From Mitsuaria sp. GD03876 (lineage in GTDB: Bacteria > Pseudomonadota > Gammaproteobacteria > Burkholderiales > Burkholderiaceae_C), in contig NZ_JAOCCU010000002.1 in NCBI RefSeq assembly GCF_029840635.1, forward strand, positions 1-64,000: 64,000 nt of DNA, written 5' to 3'. Positions 9,318-18,649 of this stretch are shown piece after piece. Within the stretch, counting starts at the first letter, position 1; each line of letters starts with the position of its first letter. The translations under genes and the position numbers were made by a program. The notes beneath the pieces were generated by a model, which searched no databases, was not told the DNA's origin, and saw only the letters and a program-made list of their open reading frames with translations.

Positions 9318-10190
9318 ATGCTGCTCTGCTTTGACGACGAACAGGACCTGGCCACGCGGCTGGCCAGGGAGTTGGGCCGCCCGATGGGCGTGATCACGCG
9401 ACATCGTTTCCCCGACGGCGAAGTCCGGCTGGTGCTGCCCAAGCCGCTGCCCTCGGACATCATCGTGCTGCGCGGTTTGCAGCATCAACCGAACGACCGC
9501 CTGGTGGAGTTGCTGATCGCCGCGCCCGCCGCCCGTGGCTGGGGCGTGCGGCACCTGGCGCTGGTGGCGCCGTACCTGGCCTACATGCGGCAGGACATGG
9601 AGTTCACCCCCGGCGAGGCGGTGAGCCAGCGCCACATCTCGGCGCTGTTGTCGACGCAGTTCGACCGCGTGGTGACGGTGGACCCGCACCTGCACCGGAT
9701 CTCGAGCCTGGACGAGGTGATGCCGCCGGGGCGCGGGATCGCGCTGTCGGCGGCGGCGCTGCTGGGCCGCTTCATCGCGACGCAGGTGCCGGGGGCGGTG
9801 CTGGTCGGCCCGGACGAGGAGTCGGCCCAATGGGTGGCCGAGGCGGCGCGCGCCGCGAAGCTGGACCATGCGATCGGCCGCAAGGTGCGCTTCGGCGACA
9901 CGCAGGTGCAGCTCGCGTTCCCCGATCTGGACGTGCGGGGCCGCGCGGTGGTGCTGCTCGACGACATGGCCTCCACCGGCCGGACGTTGATGGGCTCGGC
10001 GCGCGAGGCGCTCGAGCGTGGCGCGGCCAGCGTCGACGTCGCGGTGACGCATGCGCTGTTCAACGGGGACGCGCTGCCGGCGCTCCGGGAGGCCGGCGTG
10101 CGCCACATCTGGAGCAGCAACGCGGTGCCGCACGAGAGCAACGCGGTCTGCATCGCCGAGCTGCTGGCGACCGCGCTGCGGCGCAAGTGA
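9318..10190 (+). CDS. Ribose-phosphate pyrophosphokinase-like protein
   Basis: This 290-residue member of the PRPP synthetase family has an N-terminal domain with HRFPDGEVRL and APYLAYMRQDMEFTPGEAVSQR, and a C-terminal domain with the PRPP loop VVLLDDMASTGRTLM. The usual ribose-5-phosphate motif (DLHAxQIQGFF) is replaced by TVDPHLHRISSLDE, as in the secondary Prs paralogues of proteobacteria, so the substrate may be ribose-5-phosphate or a related pentose phosphate. The chosen ATG removes a proline-rich upstream extension that runs through a C tract. It is convergent with gpmA, 18 bases apart. Confidence 0.8.
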   Translation: MLLCFDDEQDLATRLARELGRPMGVITRHRFPDGEVRLVLPKPLPSDIIVLRGLQHQPNDRLVELLIAAPAARGWGVRHLALVAPYLAYMRQDMEFTPGEAVSQRHISALLSTQFDRVVTVDPHLHRISSLDEVMPPGRGIALSAAALLGRFIATQVPGAVLVGPDEESAQWVAEAARAAKLDHAIGRKVRFGDTQVQLAFPDLDVRGRAVVLLDDMASTGRTLMGSAREALERGAASVDVAVTHALFNGDALPALREAGVRHIWSSNAVPHESNAVCIAELLATALRRK

Positions 10191-10208
10191 GCGCGGCCTG
10201 ACCGAGCC

Positions 10209-10952
10209 TTAGGCCTTGCCCTGGTTCGCCACCGCCGCCGCGGCCTTCGCGGCGGCCTCGGCGTCGCCGAGGTAGTAGCTCTTGATCGGCTTCAGGTCCT
10301 TGTCCAGCTCGTAGACCAGCGGAATGCCGTTGGGAATATTCACGCCAACGATGGCTTCGTCGGCGATGCCGTCCAAATACTTCACGAGAGCCCGGATCGA
10401 GTTGCCGTGGGCCGCGATCAGCACGCGTTGTCCCGACAGAATCGCGGGTGCGATCTGTTCGTTCCAGTAGGGCAGCACGCGGGCCACGGTGTCCTTGAGG
10501 CACTCGGTCAGCGGAATGTCCGATGGCTGCAGGCCGGCATAGCGGATGTCGCCGCGCTCGCTGCGCGGGTCCGACGCTTCCAGCGCCGGTGGCGGGGTGT
10601 CATAGCTCCGGCGCCAGACGAGCACCTGCTCGTCGCCGTACTGCTTGGCCATGTCCGCCTTGTTCAGACCCTGAAGGCCGCCGTAATGGCGTTCGTTCAG
10701 GCGCCAGCTGTGCCGCACCGGCAGCCACTGGCGATCCATCTGGTCGAGGCAGTGCCACAGGGTCCAGATGGCGCGCTTGAGCACCGAAGTGTGCGCGACG
10801 TCGAAATCGACGCCCGCCTCCTTCAGCAGCCGGCCCGCCTGCTTGGCCTGCTCCACGCCGGTGGGGGTCAGATCGACATCGGTCCAGCCGGTGAAGCGGT
10901 TCTCGAGATTCCAGGTCGATTCGCCATGGCGAATCAGCACGAGCTTGTACAT
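10209..10952 (-). CDS. gpmA: 2,3-bisphosphoglycerate-dependent phosphoglycerate mutase
   Basis: This glycolytic and gluconeogenic enzyme interconverts 3- and 2-phosphoglycerate. The phosphohistidine motif [10 protein letters not shown] is at residues 6-15, with [27 protein letters not shown] and the second catalytic histidine in [18 protein letters not shown]. At 247 residues it is standard for dPGM. The C-terminal tail is alanine-rich. It is a single gene. Confidence 0.97.
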   Translation of the reverse strand: MYKLVLIRHGESTWNLENRFTGWTDVDLTPTGVEQAKQAGRLLKEAGVDFDVAHTSVLKRAIWTLWHCLDQMDRQWLPVRHSWRLNERHYGGLQGLNKADMAKQYGDEQVLVWRRSYDTPPPALEASDPRSERGDIRYAGLQPSDIPLTECLKDTVARVLPYWNEQIAPAILSGQRVLIAAHGNSIRALVKYLDGIADEAIVGVNIPNGIPLVYELDKDLKPIKSYYLGDAEAAAKAAAAVANQGKA

Positions 10953-11160
10953 GGGTCTTGGATGAGTTCGTGAGGTTTGGCCGGGTTCCGGCAGGCCCGG
11001 CGGATTCTAGAGGCAGCCCTCCAGGGCCCGCGCCTCAAGAAGCCTTCCGGACCGCCGACAACTGCTTTCGCAACGGGCGAAAGGCGCACCCGCGCCCCAA
11101 CTCGGTTCGTGAGAAGAACACGCCCGCATCGGGCTTTAACGCTGTACAGGAGTACTTGCA

Positions 11161-12369
11161 ATGATGGTGGTGAAGAACTTGCGCATGACGCCGCTGGCGC
11201 TGGCGCTGGTGGCATTCGGCGCGCAGGCGCAGGGCCAGTCGGATTCGATGTTCTCGTTCTCCGGCTTCGGCACGGTCGGCCTGACCGGCACGACCAAGGA
11301 CGGCGCCGAGTACGTCATCCCCGGCCAGATGCACGGCGCGGACAAGAACGTCAGCGGCGAGGTCGACTCCAAGCTGGGCCTGCAGGGCACGGCGAAATTC
11401 AACCCGATGTTCTCGGCCACCGTGCAGGTGCTGACCAAGCAGAACGGCAAGGGCAACTGGACGCCGCAGGTCGAGTGGGCCTTCGCCAAGTGGCAGGCCA
11501 CGCCGGGCCTGGCGGTCCGCGCCGGCCGCATCGGCGCGCCGTTCTTCGCGGTGTCGGACTTCCGTGACGTCGGCTACGCCAACACCTGGCTGCGCCCGCC
11601 GATCGACGTCTACGGCCAGGTGCCGTTCAGCCACTTCGACGGCGCCGACGTCAACTGGACCACGCAGGTCGCCGGCAAGACGGTGACGGTGCAGGCGCTG
11701 GCCGGCAACACGACGGACCACGCCAACCAGATCAAGGTCGAGGTCAAGAAGATGGTCGGCGTCAACGCCACCATCGAACTGGCCGACGGCCTGACGCTGC
11801 GCGCCGGCCACGTGCAGGGCAAGCTGACCGCCCACAGCGACACCACGCAGGCGCTGGTCGGCCTGCTGCGCCTGACGCCGTTCGCCTCGGTCGGCGACCA
11901 GCTCGACACCACCAAGAAGGACGCCAGCTTCTCCGGCGTCGGCCTGACCTACGACGAGGGCCAGTGGGTCGTCGCCGCCGAGTACACCAAGCGCCGCACC
12001 GACTCGCTGGTGCCCGACACCACCGGCTGGTACACGACGGTCGGCTACCGCGTCGGCAAGTTCACGCCGTACGCGACGCTGTCGCGCCAGAAGACGGACA
12101 GCAGCAACGTCGACAACACGATCCCGGCCGGCCTGGTCGTGGCCGGCCTGCCGCTGCGCGCGATCGTGGACGGTGCCCTGGCCAGCCAGAGCACGCCGCA
12201 GAAGACCATCGCCGTGGGCGTGCGCTGGGACGCGTGGCGCAACGTCGCGGTCAAGGCGCAGTACGACAGCATCAAGACCACCGGCGCCGGCCAGTTCACC
12301 AATGTCCAGCCGGGCTTCAACAACGAGCGCGTCGGCGTCTACAGCGTCGCTGTCGACTTCGTGTTCTAA
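11161..12369 (+). CDS. Porin-like outer-membrane protein
   Basis: This 402-residue exported protein has a signal peptide (MTPLALALVAFGAQAQ) and a mature part rich in alternating strands such as FSFSGFGTVGLTGT, ending in aromatic VYSVAVDFVF, the terminal-phenylalanine pattern of beta-barrel porins. I do not recognise a specific substrate family. AGGAG lies 8 bases before the ATG. It is followed after 15 bases by a PstS-like periplasmic protein and then a chemoreceptor, so an uptake or sensing role for a small anion is plausible but inferred. Confidence 0.75.
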   Translation: MMVVKNLRMTPLALALVAFGAQAQGQSDSMFSFSGFGTVGLTGTTKDGAEYVIPGQMHGADKNVSGEVDSKLGLQGTAKFNPMFSATVQVLTKQNGKGNWTPQVEWAFAKWQATPGLAVRAGRIGAPFFAVSDFRDVGYANTWLRPPIDVYGQVPFSHFDGADVNWTTQVAGKTVTVQALAGNTTDHANQIKVEVKKMVGVNATIELADGLTLRAGHVQGKLTAHSDTTQALVGLLRLTPFASVGDQLDTTKKDASFSGVGLTYDEGQWVVAAEYTKRRTDSLVPDTTGWYTTVGYRVGKFTPYATLSRQKTDSSNVDNTIPAGLVVAGLPLRAIVDGALASQSTPQKTIAVGVRWDAWRNVAVKAQYDSIKTTGAGQFTNVQPGFNNERVGVYSVAVDFVF

Positions 12370-12384
12370 GACGCAGAGGCCTCC

Positions 12385-12813
12385 ATGCAGTTCAACATGA
12401 TCAAGCCCATGATCGGCGCGGCGCTGTTCGCCGCCGCCGTGGCCGCGCAGGCGCAGGTCGCCGTCGTGGTCAATCCGAAGAGCCCCATCGCCAGCATGTC
12501 CGCCGACCAGGTCGCGAGCATCTTCCTGGGCAAGTCCAACCAGCTGCCCAACGGCAGCGCCGCGCAGGCGGTGGATTTGCCGGACAGCGCCGCGGCGCGC
12601 GAGCATTTCTACTCGAAGGCCACCGGCAAGTCCTCCGCGCAGGTGAAGGCCGCGTGGTCGCGCCTGGTGTTCTCGGGCAAGGGCACGCCGCCCAAGGAAC
12701 TGGGCAGCTCGGCCGACGTCAAGAAGTTCGTCGCGGCCAACGCCGACGCGATCGGCTACATCGAGAAGTCGGCCGTCGACGGCTCGGTGAAGGTGGTGCT
12801 CAGCGTCGACTGA
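12385..12813 (+). CDS. Small PstS-like periplasmic substrate-binding protein
   Basis: This 142-residue exported protein has a signal peptide ending AAVAAQAQ and a PBP-like fold typical of short phosphate-binding homologues: VVVNPKSPIASMSADQVASIFLGK, then WSRLVFSGKGTPPKELGSSADVKKFVAANADAIGYIEKS. It is about half the length of true PstS, and no ABC transporter permease or ATPase is nearby. It lies between a porin-like gene and a chemoreceptor and is probably co-transcribed with both. Ligand identity is unproven. Confidence 0.8.
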   Translation: MQFNMIKPMIGAALFAAAVAAQAQVAVVVNPKSPIASMSADQVASIFLGKSNQLPNGSAAQAVDLPDSAAAREHFYSKATGKSSAQVKAAWSRLVFSGKGTPPKELGSSADVKKFVAANADAIGYIEKSAVDGSVKVVLSVD

Positions 12814-12960
12814 CGCCGGGCGCGCGGGGCGGCCACGGCCGTCCCGCCACCGCCGGCACGCGTCCGCACAGATGGACCGGCCGGCGCGGCGTTCGGCTTC
12901 GCGGCCGGACACCGTCCACGGGAGCGATGGTGAGAGAGACACAGTGACCAGGAGTCAGAC

Positions 12961-14475
12961 ATGAACTTGAAGACCCGTATCGCGATGCTGCCGGTGCTGG
13001 CGGCGATCGTCTTCGCGGTGGGCATCGCGGTGGTGCTGTTCTTTTCGTCGCGGACCTCGGGCGCGATCCACGCGCTGGGCGAGGCCGACTACCCCTACCT
13101 CGTGGCCACCAACCAGGTGGCCGCGCAGCTCGAGGCGCTGGGCGCGACGATCCAGTCCGCCGTCGCCGAGGGCGAGAAGAAGCGCCTGGACGAGGCCGGC
13201 GAGCGCGCCGCCGCGATGCGCAAGGCGATCGCCACGATCAAGGCGATCCCCGGCCGCGCCGACGCCGGCGCGAAGCTGGAGAGCGGCTTCGAGGCCTACT
13301 ACGCCGCCTCGGTGGAGACGGCGCAGCTGTTCCTGGGCATCAAGCAGGGCGACCAGGCCGGCGCGATCCCGAAGATGCAGGCCGCGCAGAAGGCGCTGGA
13401 GCAGACGCTCGCCGACGCGCGCGCCGATGCCAAGACCACTTTCGACGCGACGCTCGCGAGCGCGCAGGCCGGCGTCGGCTCGGGCCTGTGGGCCACGGTG
13501 CTGAGCGGGCTCATCGTGGTCGTGTGCCTGGGCGCGGGCTCGTGGCTGCTGATCGCCAGCGTCTGGCGCCAGCTCGGCGGCGAGCCGGAGTACGCCCGCG
13601 ACGTGATGCGCCAGATGGCCGGCGGCGACCTGTCGCAGGCGATCGTCGTGGCGCCGGGCGCCGAAGGCAGCCTGCTGGCGGCGGTGCGCGACATGTCCAG
13701 CGGCCTGGCGGCCATCGTGGGCAACGTGCGCAGCGGCACCGATTCGATGACGGTGGCCTCGCGCGAGATCGCCGCGGGCAACCAGGACCTGTCGGTCCGG
13801 ACCGAGAAGCAGGCCGGCTCGCTGGAGCAGACCGCCTCCAACATGCAGCAGCTGACCGAGACCGTGCGCCAGAGCGCCGACGCCGCCAGCCAGGCCAACC
13901 AGTTGGCCGGCAGCGCGGCGACCGTCGCGCGCAAGGGCGGCGAAGTGGTCGGTCAGGTTGTCGCGACGATGGACGAGATCAGCGCCAGCTCGCGCCGCAT
14001 CGGCGACATCATCGGCACGATCGACGGCATCGCCTTCCAGACCAACATCCTGGCGCTGAACGCCGCGGTGGAGGCGGCCCGGGCGGGCGAGCAGGGCCGC
14101 GGCTTCGCGGTCGTGGCCGGCGAGGTGCGTTCGCTGGCGCAGCGCAGCGCCGAGGCCGCGCGCGAGATCAAGACCCTGATCGGCGCGAGCGTCGAGCGCG
14201 TGGAATCCGGCTCGCGCCTGGTGCAGGACGCCGGCGCGACGATGGAGGAGATCGTGGCCAGCGTGCAGCGCGTCTCCGACATCATCAGCGAGATCACCGC
14301 CGCGTCCGCCGAGCAGAGCCAGGGCATCGGCCATGTCAACCAGTCGGTGGTGCAGCTCGACCAGATGACGCAGCAGAACGCCGCGCTGGTGGAGCAGGCC
14401 GCGGCCGCGGCCAACAGCCTGGAGCAGCAGGCGCGCTCGCTGCAATCCGCAGTCTCGACCTTCAAGCTGGCGTGA
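12961..14475 (+). CDS. Methyl-accepting chemotaxis protein
   Basis: This 504-residue transmembrane chemoreceptor has TM1 at about residues 10-30, a helical periplasmic domain rich in alanine, lysine and glutamate, TM2 near 180-200 ([18 protein letters not shown]) and a HAMP-like linker. A long cytoplasmic coiled coil follows, with the tip hairpin [20 protein letters not shown] and [20 protein letters not shown]. It signals through CheA/CheW to the flagellar motor or a related output. There is no C-terminal CheR-docking pentapeptide. CAGGAGTCAGAC precedes the ATG. It follows the PstS-like gene by 147 bases, and the predicted periplasmic domain could read that protein; this is inference. Confidence 0.93.
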   Translation: MNLKTRIAMLPVLAAIVFAVGIAVVLFFSSRTSGAIHALGEADYPYLVATNQVAAQLEALGATIQSAVAEGEKKRLDEAGERAAAMRKAIATIKAIPGRADAGAKLESGFEAYYAASVETAQLFLGIKQGDQAGAIPKMQAAQKALEQTLADARADAKTTFDATLASAQAGVGSGLWATVLSGLIVVVCLGAGSWLLIASVWRQLGGEPEYARDVMRQMAGGDLSQAIVVAPGAEGSLLAAVRDMSSGLAAIVGNVRSGTDSMTVASREIAAGNQDLSVRTEKQAGSLEQTASNMQQLTETVRQSADAASQANQLAGSAATVARKGGEVVGQVVATMDEISASSRRIGDIIGTIDGIAFQTNILALNAAVEAARAGEQGRGFAVVAGEVRSLAQRSAEAAREIKTLIGASVERVESGSRLVQDAGATMEEIVASVQRVSDIISEITAASAEQSQGIGHVNQSVVQLDQMTQQNAALVEQAAAAANSLEQQARSLQSAVSTFKLA

Positions 14476-14545
14476 CGGCGCGCCGGGCTTCGGGCCCGGC
14501 GTTTCTATAATCCGCGGCTTTTGGATTCACCGTACAGGCCCCGCC

Positions 14546-14965
14546 TTGAAGTTCCTGCTTGAAAACTGGTATCTCGTGCTCGCCGCCCTGGCGTCGGGCG
14601 GCCTGCTGCTGTGGCCGTCGCTGCGCGGCAAGTCCGGCGGCGTCGCCACCGCCGAGGCGGTGCGCCTGGTCAACCGCGAGAAGGGCGTGCTGATCGACGT
14701 CGGCGAGCCCGAGGAGTACGCCGCCGGCCACGCGGCCGGCGCGCGCAACGTGCCGCTGTCCACGCTGACTGGCACGGAGCTTCCCGCCAAGCAACTGCCC
14801 AGCAACAAGGCCCTGCCGGTGGTGCTGATGTGCAAGACCGGCGCACGCGCGCAGCGCGCCGCTGGCATCCTCCAGAAACAGGGCTACGCGAACGCGGTCG
14901 CTGTCCAGGGCGGTCTGGCCGCCTGGCGCGAGGCGAGTTTGCCTGTCGAGAAGTCCGCGGCCTGA
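14546..14965 (+). CDS. Rhodanese-like domain protein, membrane anchored
   Basis: This 139-residue protein has an N-terminal membrane segment (WYLVLAALASGGLLLWPSL) and a rhodanese domain with LIDVGEPEEYAAGHAAGARNVPL and the active-site loop MCKTGARAQRAAG, including the catalytic cysteine. The only sensible start is TTG at 14546; no ATG is available near the conserved N-terminus. It begins the rhodanese-grxC-secB-gpsA order common in Burkholderiales. It likely moves sulfane sulfur or acts in thiol redox; the substrate is unknown. Confidence 0.9.
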   Translation: MKFLLENWYLVLAALASGGLLLWPSLRGKSGGVATAEAVRLVNREKGVLIDVGEPEEYAAGHAAGARNVPLSTLTGTELPAKQLPSNKALPVVLMCKTGARAQRAAGILQKQGYANAVAVQGGLAAWREASLPVEKSAA

Positions 14966-15036
14966 TCGCCCTGGCGACCGCACCGGCATCCCGATTGCCG
15001 GATCACGACGCTCGACACGATTTTGGAGAACAGGCG

Positions 15037-15294
15037 ATGGCCGCCGTGAAGATGTATACGACCCTGGTCTGCCCGTACTGCGTGCGGGCCAAGCACCTGC
15101 TCAAGCAGCGGGGCGTGGACCGGATCGAGGAGGTCCGGGTGGACCTGGACCCGACGCAACGCGACGCGATGATCCAGCTGACCGGCCGGCGCACCGTGCC
15201 GCAGATCTTCATCGGCGACACGCACGTCGGCGGCTGCGACGACCTGATCGCGCTGGACCAGCGCGGCGCCCTGCAGCCGCTGCTGGCGGCCTGA
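15037..15294 (+). CDS. grxC: Glutaredoxin 3
   Basis: This 85-residue glutathione-dependent dithiol oxidoreductase has the active site [12 protein letters not shown] at about residues 11-22. The cis-proline loop [20 protein letters not shown] and the glutathione-contacting GGCDDL are conserved. TTGGAGAACAGGCG precedes the ATG. It sits between rhodanese and secB and is likely cotranscribed with the former. Confidence 0.95.
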   Translation: MAAVKMYTTLVCPYCVRAKHLLKQRGVDRIEEVRVDLDPTQRDAMIQLTGRRTVPQIFIGDTHVGGCDDLIALDQRGALQPLLAA

Positions 15295-15415
15295 ATCGAC
15301 GAGCGATCCGCGGCCGAAGCGCCTTGCGACAACCCTCATCGGCCTGTCGCGGGCGCTCGGTCATAATGCCCGCCGCGGCCCGCCGCTGGCGGGCCTTTTC
15401 ATTTGGATGACCCTC

Positions 15416-15883
15416 ATGGCCGACGACACCAACACCCCCGTGTTCCAGATTCAGCGCATGTACCTGAAGGACCTGTCGCTGGAGCAGCCGAACGCCCCCG
15501 CGATCCTGCTGGAGCAGGCGCCGCCGCAGGTCGACATCAAGCTCTCGCTGGCCGCCGAGCCGGTGGCCGAGGGCCTGTTCGAGGTCAGCGTCACCGCCAC
15601 CGTGACCACGACGGTGCAGGACAAGACCCTGTTCCTGATCGAGGCCAAGCAGGCCGGCATCTTCGAGATCCGCAACCTGCCGCAGGAACAGCTCGAAGGC
15701 ATCCTGGCCATCGTCTGCCCGCAGATGATCTACCCCTACCTGCGCGCCATCGTCTCCGACGTCTGCACCCGCGCCGGCTTCCCGCCGGTGATGCTGACGG
15801 AAGTGAACTTCCAGGCGATGTTCGAGGCGCAGCAGGCCCAGATGGCCGGCGGCCAGGCCAACGGCGAAGCCATCCCGAACTGA
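15416..15883 (+). CDS. secB: Protein-export chaperone SecB
   Basis: This cytosolic tetrameric chaperone keeps preproteins unfolded and delivers them to SecA. Seen are [19 protein letters not shown], the acidic strand region around [36 protein letters not shown] and [37 protein letters not shown] place the start at ATG 15416 (MADDTNT), which fits SecB N-termini; the upstream ATG 15407 would add three residues and has no ribosome-binding site. A strong hairpin terminator follows. Confidence 0.96.
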   Translation: MADDTNTPVFQIQRMYLKDLSLEQPNAPAILLEQAPPQVDIKLSLAAEPVAEGLFEVSVTATVTTTVQDKTLFLIEAKQAGIFEIRNLPQEQLEGILAIVCPQMIYPYLRAIVSDVCTRAGFPPVMLTEVNFQAMFEAQQAQMAGGQANGEAIPN

Positions 15884-15899
15884 GCCCGCGCCCATGAAG

Positions 15900-15942
15900 A
15901 CGCCGGCCCCGCGGACCCGTCCGCTGGCCGGCGTGTTTCATT
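15900..15942 (+). terminator. Rho-independent terminator after secB
   Basis: A perfect 9-bp stem ACGCCGGCC / GGCCGGCGT (15900-15908 and 15926-15934) is followed by GTTTCATT. It starts 16 bases after the secB stop and separates secB from gpsA. Confidence 0.75.
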
Positions 15943-16009
15943 CCGGGGTGGGACGGCGCTTTTCCTGGCGCCGCCGCCTTCGTTCCTCCCTTGATCCCTT
16001 GAGCCGACG

Positions 16010-17035
16010 ATGACTGCTCCGCGCATGAAGATCAGCGTGCTGGGCGCCGGTGCCTGGGGCACGGCGCTGGCGATCGCCGCCAGCGCGCGCCACGACGTGA
16101 CGCTGTGGGCTCGCGACGCCGGCGCGATCGCCGCGATGCGCGCCGACCGCCGCAACGCCCGCTACCTGCCCGACGCGGCGCTGCCGGCGGCGCTGGCGCT
16201 CGACGACGACCTCGAGGCCGCGCTCGCGCATGGCCGCGACGGCCTGATCGTGATCGCGACGCCGATGGCGGGCCTGCGCGGCATGCTGGCGCGGGTGCCC
16301 GCGGGTGCCCGCGCGCAATGGCTGTGCAAGGGCTTCGAGGCCGGGACCGGACGGCTCGGCCACGAGATCGCGCGCGAGGTCGCGCCGCACCTGGCCACCG
16401 GCATCCTGTCCGGGCCGAGCTTCGCGCAGGAGGTCGCTGCCGGGCAGCCGACGGCGCTGGTGTCGGCCTCGGCCGATGCGGCGTTGGCGCAGTTGGGAGT
16501 GACGGCCTTCCACAGCGAGCGGCTGCGGGTGTATTCGTCGGCCGATCCGGTCGGCGTCGAGGTCGGCGGCGCGGTCAAGAACGTGATGGCGATCGCGGTG
16601 GGCATCGCCGATGGGCTGCGGCTGGCGGCCGAGGCCCGGGGCCTGACGGGGCCGGGGCTGAACGCCCGCGCCGCGCTGATCACGCGCGGCCTGGCCGAGA
16701 TGCAGCGCCTGGCGCTGGCGCTGGGTGGGCAGCCGGAGACGCTGCTGGGCCTGGCGGGCCTCGGCGACCTCGTGCTGACGGCCACCGGCGACCTGTCGCG
16801 CAACCGGCGCGTCGGCCTGCTGCTGGCCGAGGGCCTGGACCTGCCGGCGATCCTCGCCAGGCTCGGCCACGTGGCCGAAGGCGTCTACAGCGCGCCGACG
16901 GTGCTGGCGCGCGCCCGCGATGCCGGCGTCGACATGCCGATCACCACCGCCGTCGTCGAGGTGCTGGAAGGCCGCATGACGACGCACGCGGCGATGGACG
17001 CGCTGATGGGCCGCCAGGCCAAGGCCGAGTGGTGA
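16010..17035 (+). CDS. gpsA: NAD(P)-dependent glycerol-3-phosphate dehydrogenase
   Basis: This enzyme reduces dihydroxyacetone phosphate to sn-glycerol-3-phosphate for phospholipid synthesis. The dinucleotide motif is [14 protein letters not shown], with [32 protein letters not shown] containing the catalytic lysine, and [20 protein letters not shown]. At 341 residues it is slightly longer than average because of a five-residue lead; ATG 16025 (MKISVLG) is an alternative start. Confidence 0.96.
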   Translation: MTAPRMKISVLGAGAWGTALAIAASARHDVTLWARDAGAIAAMRADRRNARYLPDAALPAALALDDDLEAALAHGRDGLIVIATPMAGLRGMLARVPAGARAQWLCKGFEAGTGRLGHEIAREVAPHLATGILSGPSFAQEVAAGQPTALVSASADAALAQLGVTAFHSERLRVYSSADPVGVEVGGAVKNVMAIAVGIADGLRLAAEARGLTGPGLNARAALITRGLAEMQRLALALGGQPETLLGLAGLGDLVLTATGDLSRNRRVGLLLAEGLDLPAILARLGHVAEGVYSAPTVLARARDAGVDMPITTAVVEVLEGRMTTHAAMDALMGRQAKAEW

Positions 17036-17069
17036 CGCCGAAGACGCGCATGACCCGGGTGTCGCCGCG

Positions 17070-18065
17070 ATGAAGCGCCGCGCGCTGCTGGCCGCCACGG
17101 CCGCCGTGTCCGCCGGTGCCGCCTGGATGCCGACATCGTCCCGCGCCGCGACCGGGATCGCGCCGGCATGGCCGTCGCGGCCGATCCGACTCGTCGTGCC
17201 ATTCCCCGGCGGCAGCTCGCCGGACCTGATCGCCCGCTACCTGGCCGAACCGCTCGCGCAGGCGCTCGGCCAACCGATCGTCATCGACAACAAGCCCGGC
17301 GCCGGCGGGAACATCGGCACCGGCGCGGTCGCCAAGGCCGCGCCTGATGGGCACACGCTGCTGTTCACGATCCAAGGTCCATTGATCACCGCGCCGCTGC
17401 TGGCGAAGTCGCTGCCCTACGACCCGCAGCGCGAGTTGCGCGCGGTCAGCTTCATCGCCAGCTCCCCCAACGTGCTGGTCGTGTCGCCGTCGCTCGGCGT
17501 GGACACGCTGGCGCAGTTCGTCGCGCTCGCCAAGCGCCGGGCCGGCGTGCTGAATTACGGCAGCGTCGGCAACGGCAGTGCGGCGCATCTCGCGATGGAG
17601 TCGTTCATCGCGCGCGCCGGGCTGCAGCTGGTGCATGTGCCGTATGCCGGCTTTCCGCAGGTGGTCAACGCGATGCTCGCGGGGCAGGTCCATGCCGGCT
17701 TCATGGTGCCGGCGATCGCGATGCCGCAGGTCAAGGCGGGCAAGCTCAAGGCGCTCGCGGTGACCAGCGCGGGGCGCTTCGCCGCGCTCGCGGAACTGCC
17801 CACCGTCGCGGAGTCCGGTTATCCCGGCTTCGAGGCCACGTCGTGGCAGGCGCTGCTCGCGCCGGCCGGCACGCCGGCGGCGATCGTCGAGCGGCTGTCG
17901 GCGGAAGTGATCCGCATCGTGCGCGGCGAGGCGTTCCGGCGCGAGCTGCTGCCGCTGTACTTCAGCGCCGCGGGGACGTCGCCTGAAGGGCTCGATGCGT
18001 TGATGCGGGATGAGCGTCAGCGCTGGGGCGCGCTGGTCAGGCAGTTGAAGCTGGAGCGCGAGTGA
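17070..18065 (+). CDS. Tripartite tricarboxylate transporter solute receptor (Bug family)
   Basis: This periplasmic solute-binding protein of the Bug/TctC family has 331 residues. It has a twin-arginine-like leader (MKRRALLAATAAVSAGAAWM), then WPSRPIRLVVPFPGGSSPDLIARYLA and VIDNKPGAGGNIGTGAVAKAAPDGHTLL, the ligand-loop signatures of the family. It ends with a typical helical tail. No TctA/TctB membrane genes are adjacent, as is common for the many orphan Bug receptors of Burkholderiales. The ligand is probably a carboxylate, unassigned. Confidence 0.92.
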   Translation: MKRRALLAATAAVSAGAAWMPTSSRAATGIAPAWPSRPIRLVVPFPGGSSPDLIARYLAEPLAQALGQPIVIDNKPGAGGNIGTGAVAKAAPDGHTLLFTIQGPLITAPLLAKSLPYDPQRELRAVSFIASSPNVLVVSPSLGVDTLAQFVALAKRRAGVLNYGSVGNGSAAHLAMESFIARAGLQLVHVPYAGFPQVVNAMLAGQVHAGFMVPAIAMPQVKAGKLKALAVTSAGRFAALAELPTVAESGYPGFEATSWQALLAPAGTPAAIVERLSAEVIRIVRGEAFRRELLPLYFSAAGTSPEGLDALMRDERQRWGALVRQLKLERE

Positions 18066-18107
18066 GCGCCTGAGCGCTCCTCGTTGCAGCCCTCACCCTC
18101 ACCGCAG

Positions 18108-18132
18108 CCCTCTCCCGCAGTGCGGGAGAGGG
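18108..18132. terminator. 12-bp inverted repeat between convergent genes
   Basis: CCCTCTCCCGCA (18108-18119) and TGCGGGAGAGGG (18121-18132) form a perfect palindrome around one G. It lies between the Bug receptor and trmL, which converge. No clear T-run is present on either side; this kind of CCCTCTCCCGC palindrome recurs between genes in several high-GC proteobacteria and may work as a bidirectional terminator or RNA-stability hairpin. Confidence 0.5.
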
Positions 18133-18153
18133 AGCGTCGAGAGACCGAGTAAG

Positions 18154-18624
18154 TCAGACGCCGTCGATGTAGCCGTTCTGGCGCCAGCCTTCGAAGACCG
18201 CGACCGCGACGGCGTTGCTGAGATTGAGGCTGCGCTGGCCCTCGCGCATCGGCAGCCGCACGCGCTGCTCAAGCGGGAATCCATCCCGCAAGGCCGGCGG
18301 CAGGCCCGCCGTCTCGCAGCCGAAGACCAGCCAGTCGCCCGGCTTCAACGCGACCGTCGGCAGCAGCCGGCTGCCGCGCGTGGTGAACGCGAACATCCGC
18401 GTCGCCTCGGGCTGTTCGGCGGCGAGGAAAGCCGCCCAGTCCGCATGCCGCAGCACCGGCGCGTACTCGTGATAGTCCAGCCCGGCGCGCTGCAGCAGCT
18501 TGTCCTCCATCGAGAAGCCCAGCGGCTCGATCAGGTGCAGCCGGCAGCCAGTGTTGGCCGCGAGCCGGATCACGTTGCCGGTGTTGGGCGGGATCTCCGG
18601 ATGGACCAGCACGATGTTGAACAT
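18154..18624 (-). CDS. trmL: tRNA (cytidine(34)-2'-O)-methyltransferase
   Basis: This SPOUT-class (trefoil-knot) methyltransferase has 156 residues and modifies the wobble 2'-OH of tRNA-Leu species. It opens with MFNIVLVHPEIPPNTGNVIRLAANTG and carries LVFGCETAGLPPALRD and the knot motif VRLPMREGQRSLNLSNAVAVAVFE. This is full family length. comF follows upstream on the same strand, 25 bases from its end. Confidence 0.95.
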   Translation of the reverse strand: MFNIVLVHPEIPPNTGNVIRLAANTGCRLHLIEPLGFSMEDKLLQRAGLDYHEYAPVLRHADWAAFLAAEQPEATRMFAFTTRGSRLLPTVALKPGDWLVFGCETAGLPPALRDGFPLEQRVRLPMREGQRSLNLSNAVAVAVFEGWRQNGYIDGV

Positions 18625-18649
18625 GGGAGGAAGGCTCTTTCGATGGGAA

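Noticed and set aside
16289-16314. Tandem GCGGGTGCCC inside gpsA
   Set aside because: Keeps the reading frame and normal GpsA length; a chance duplicate in GC-rich code.
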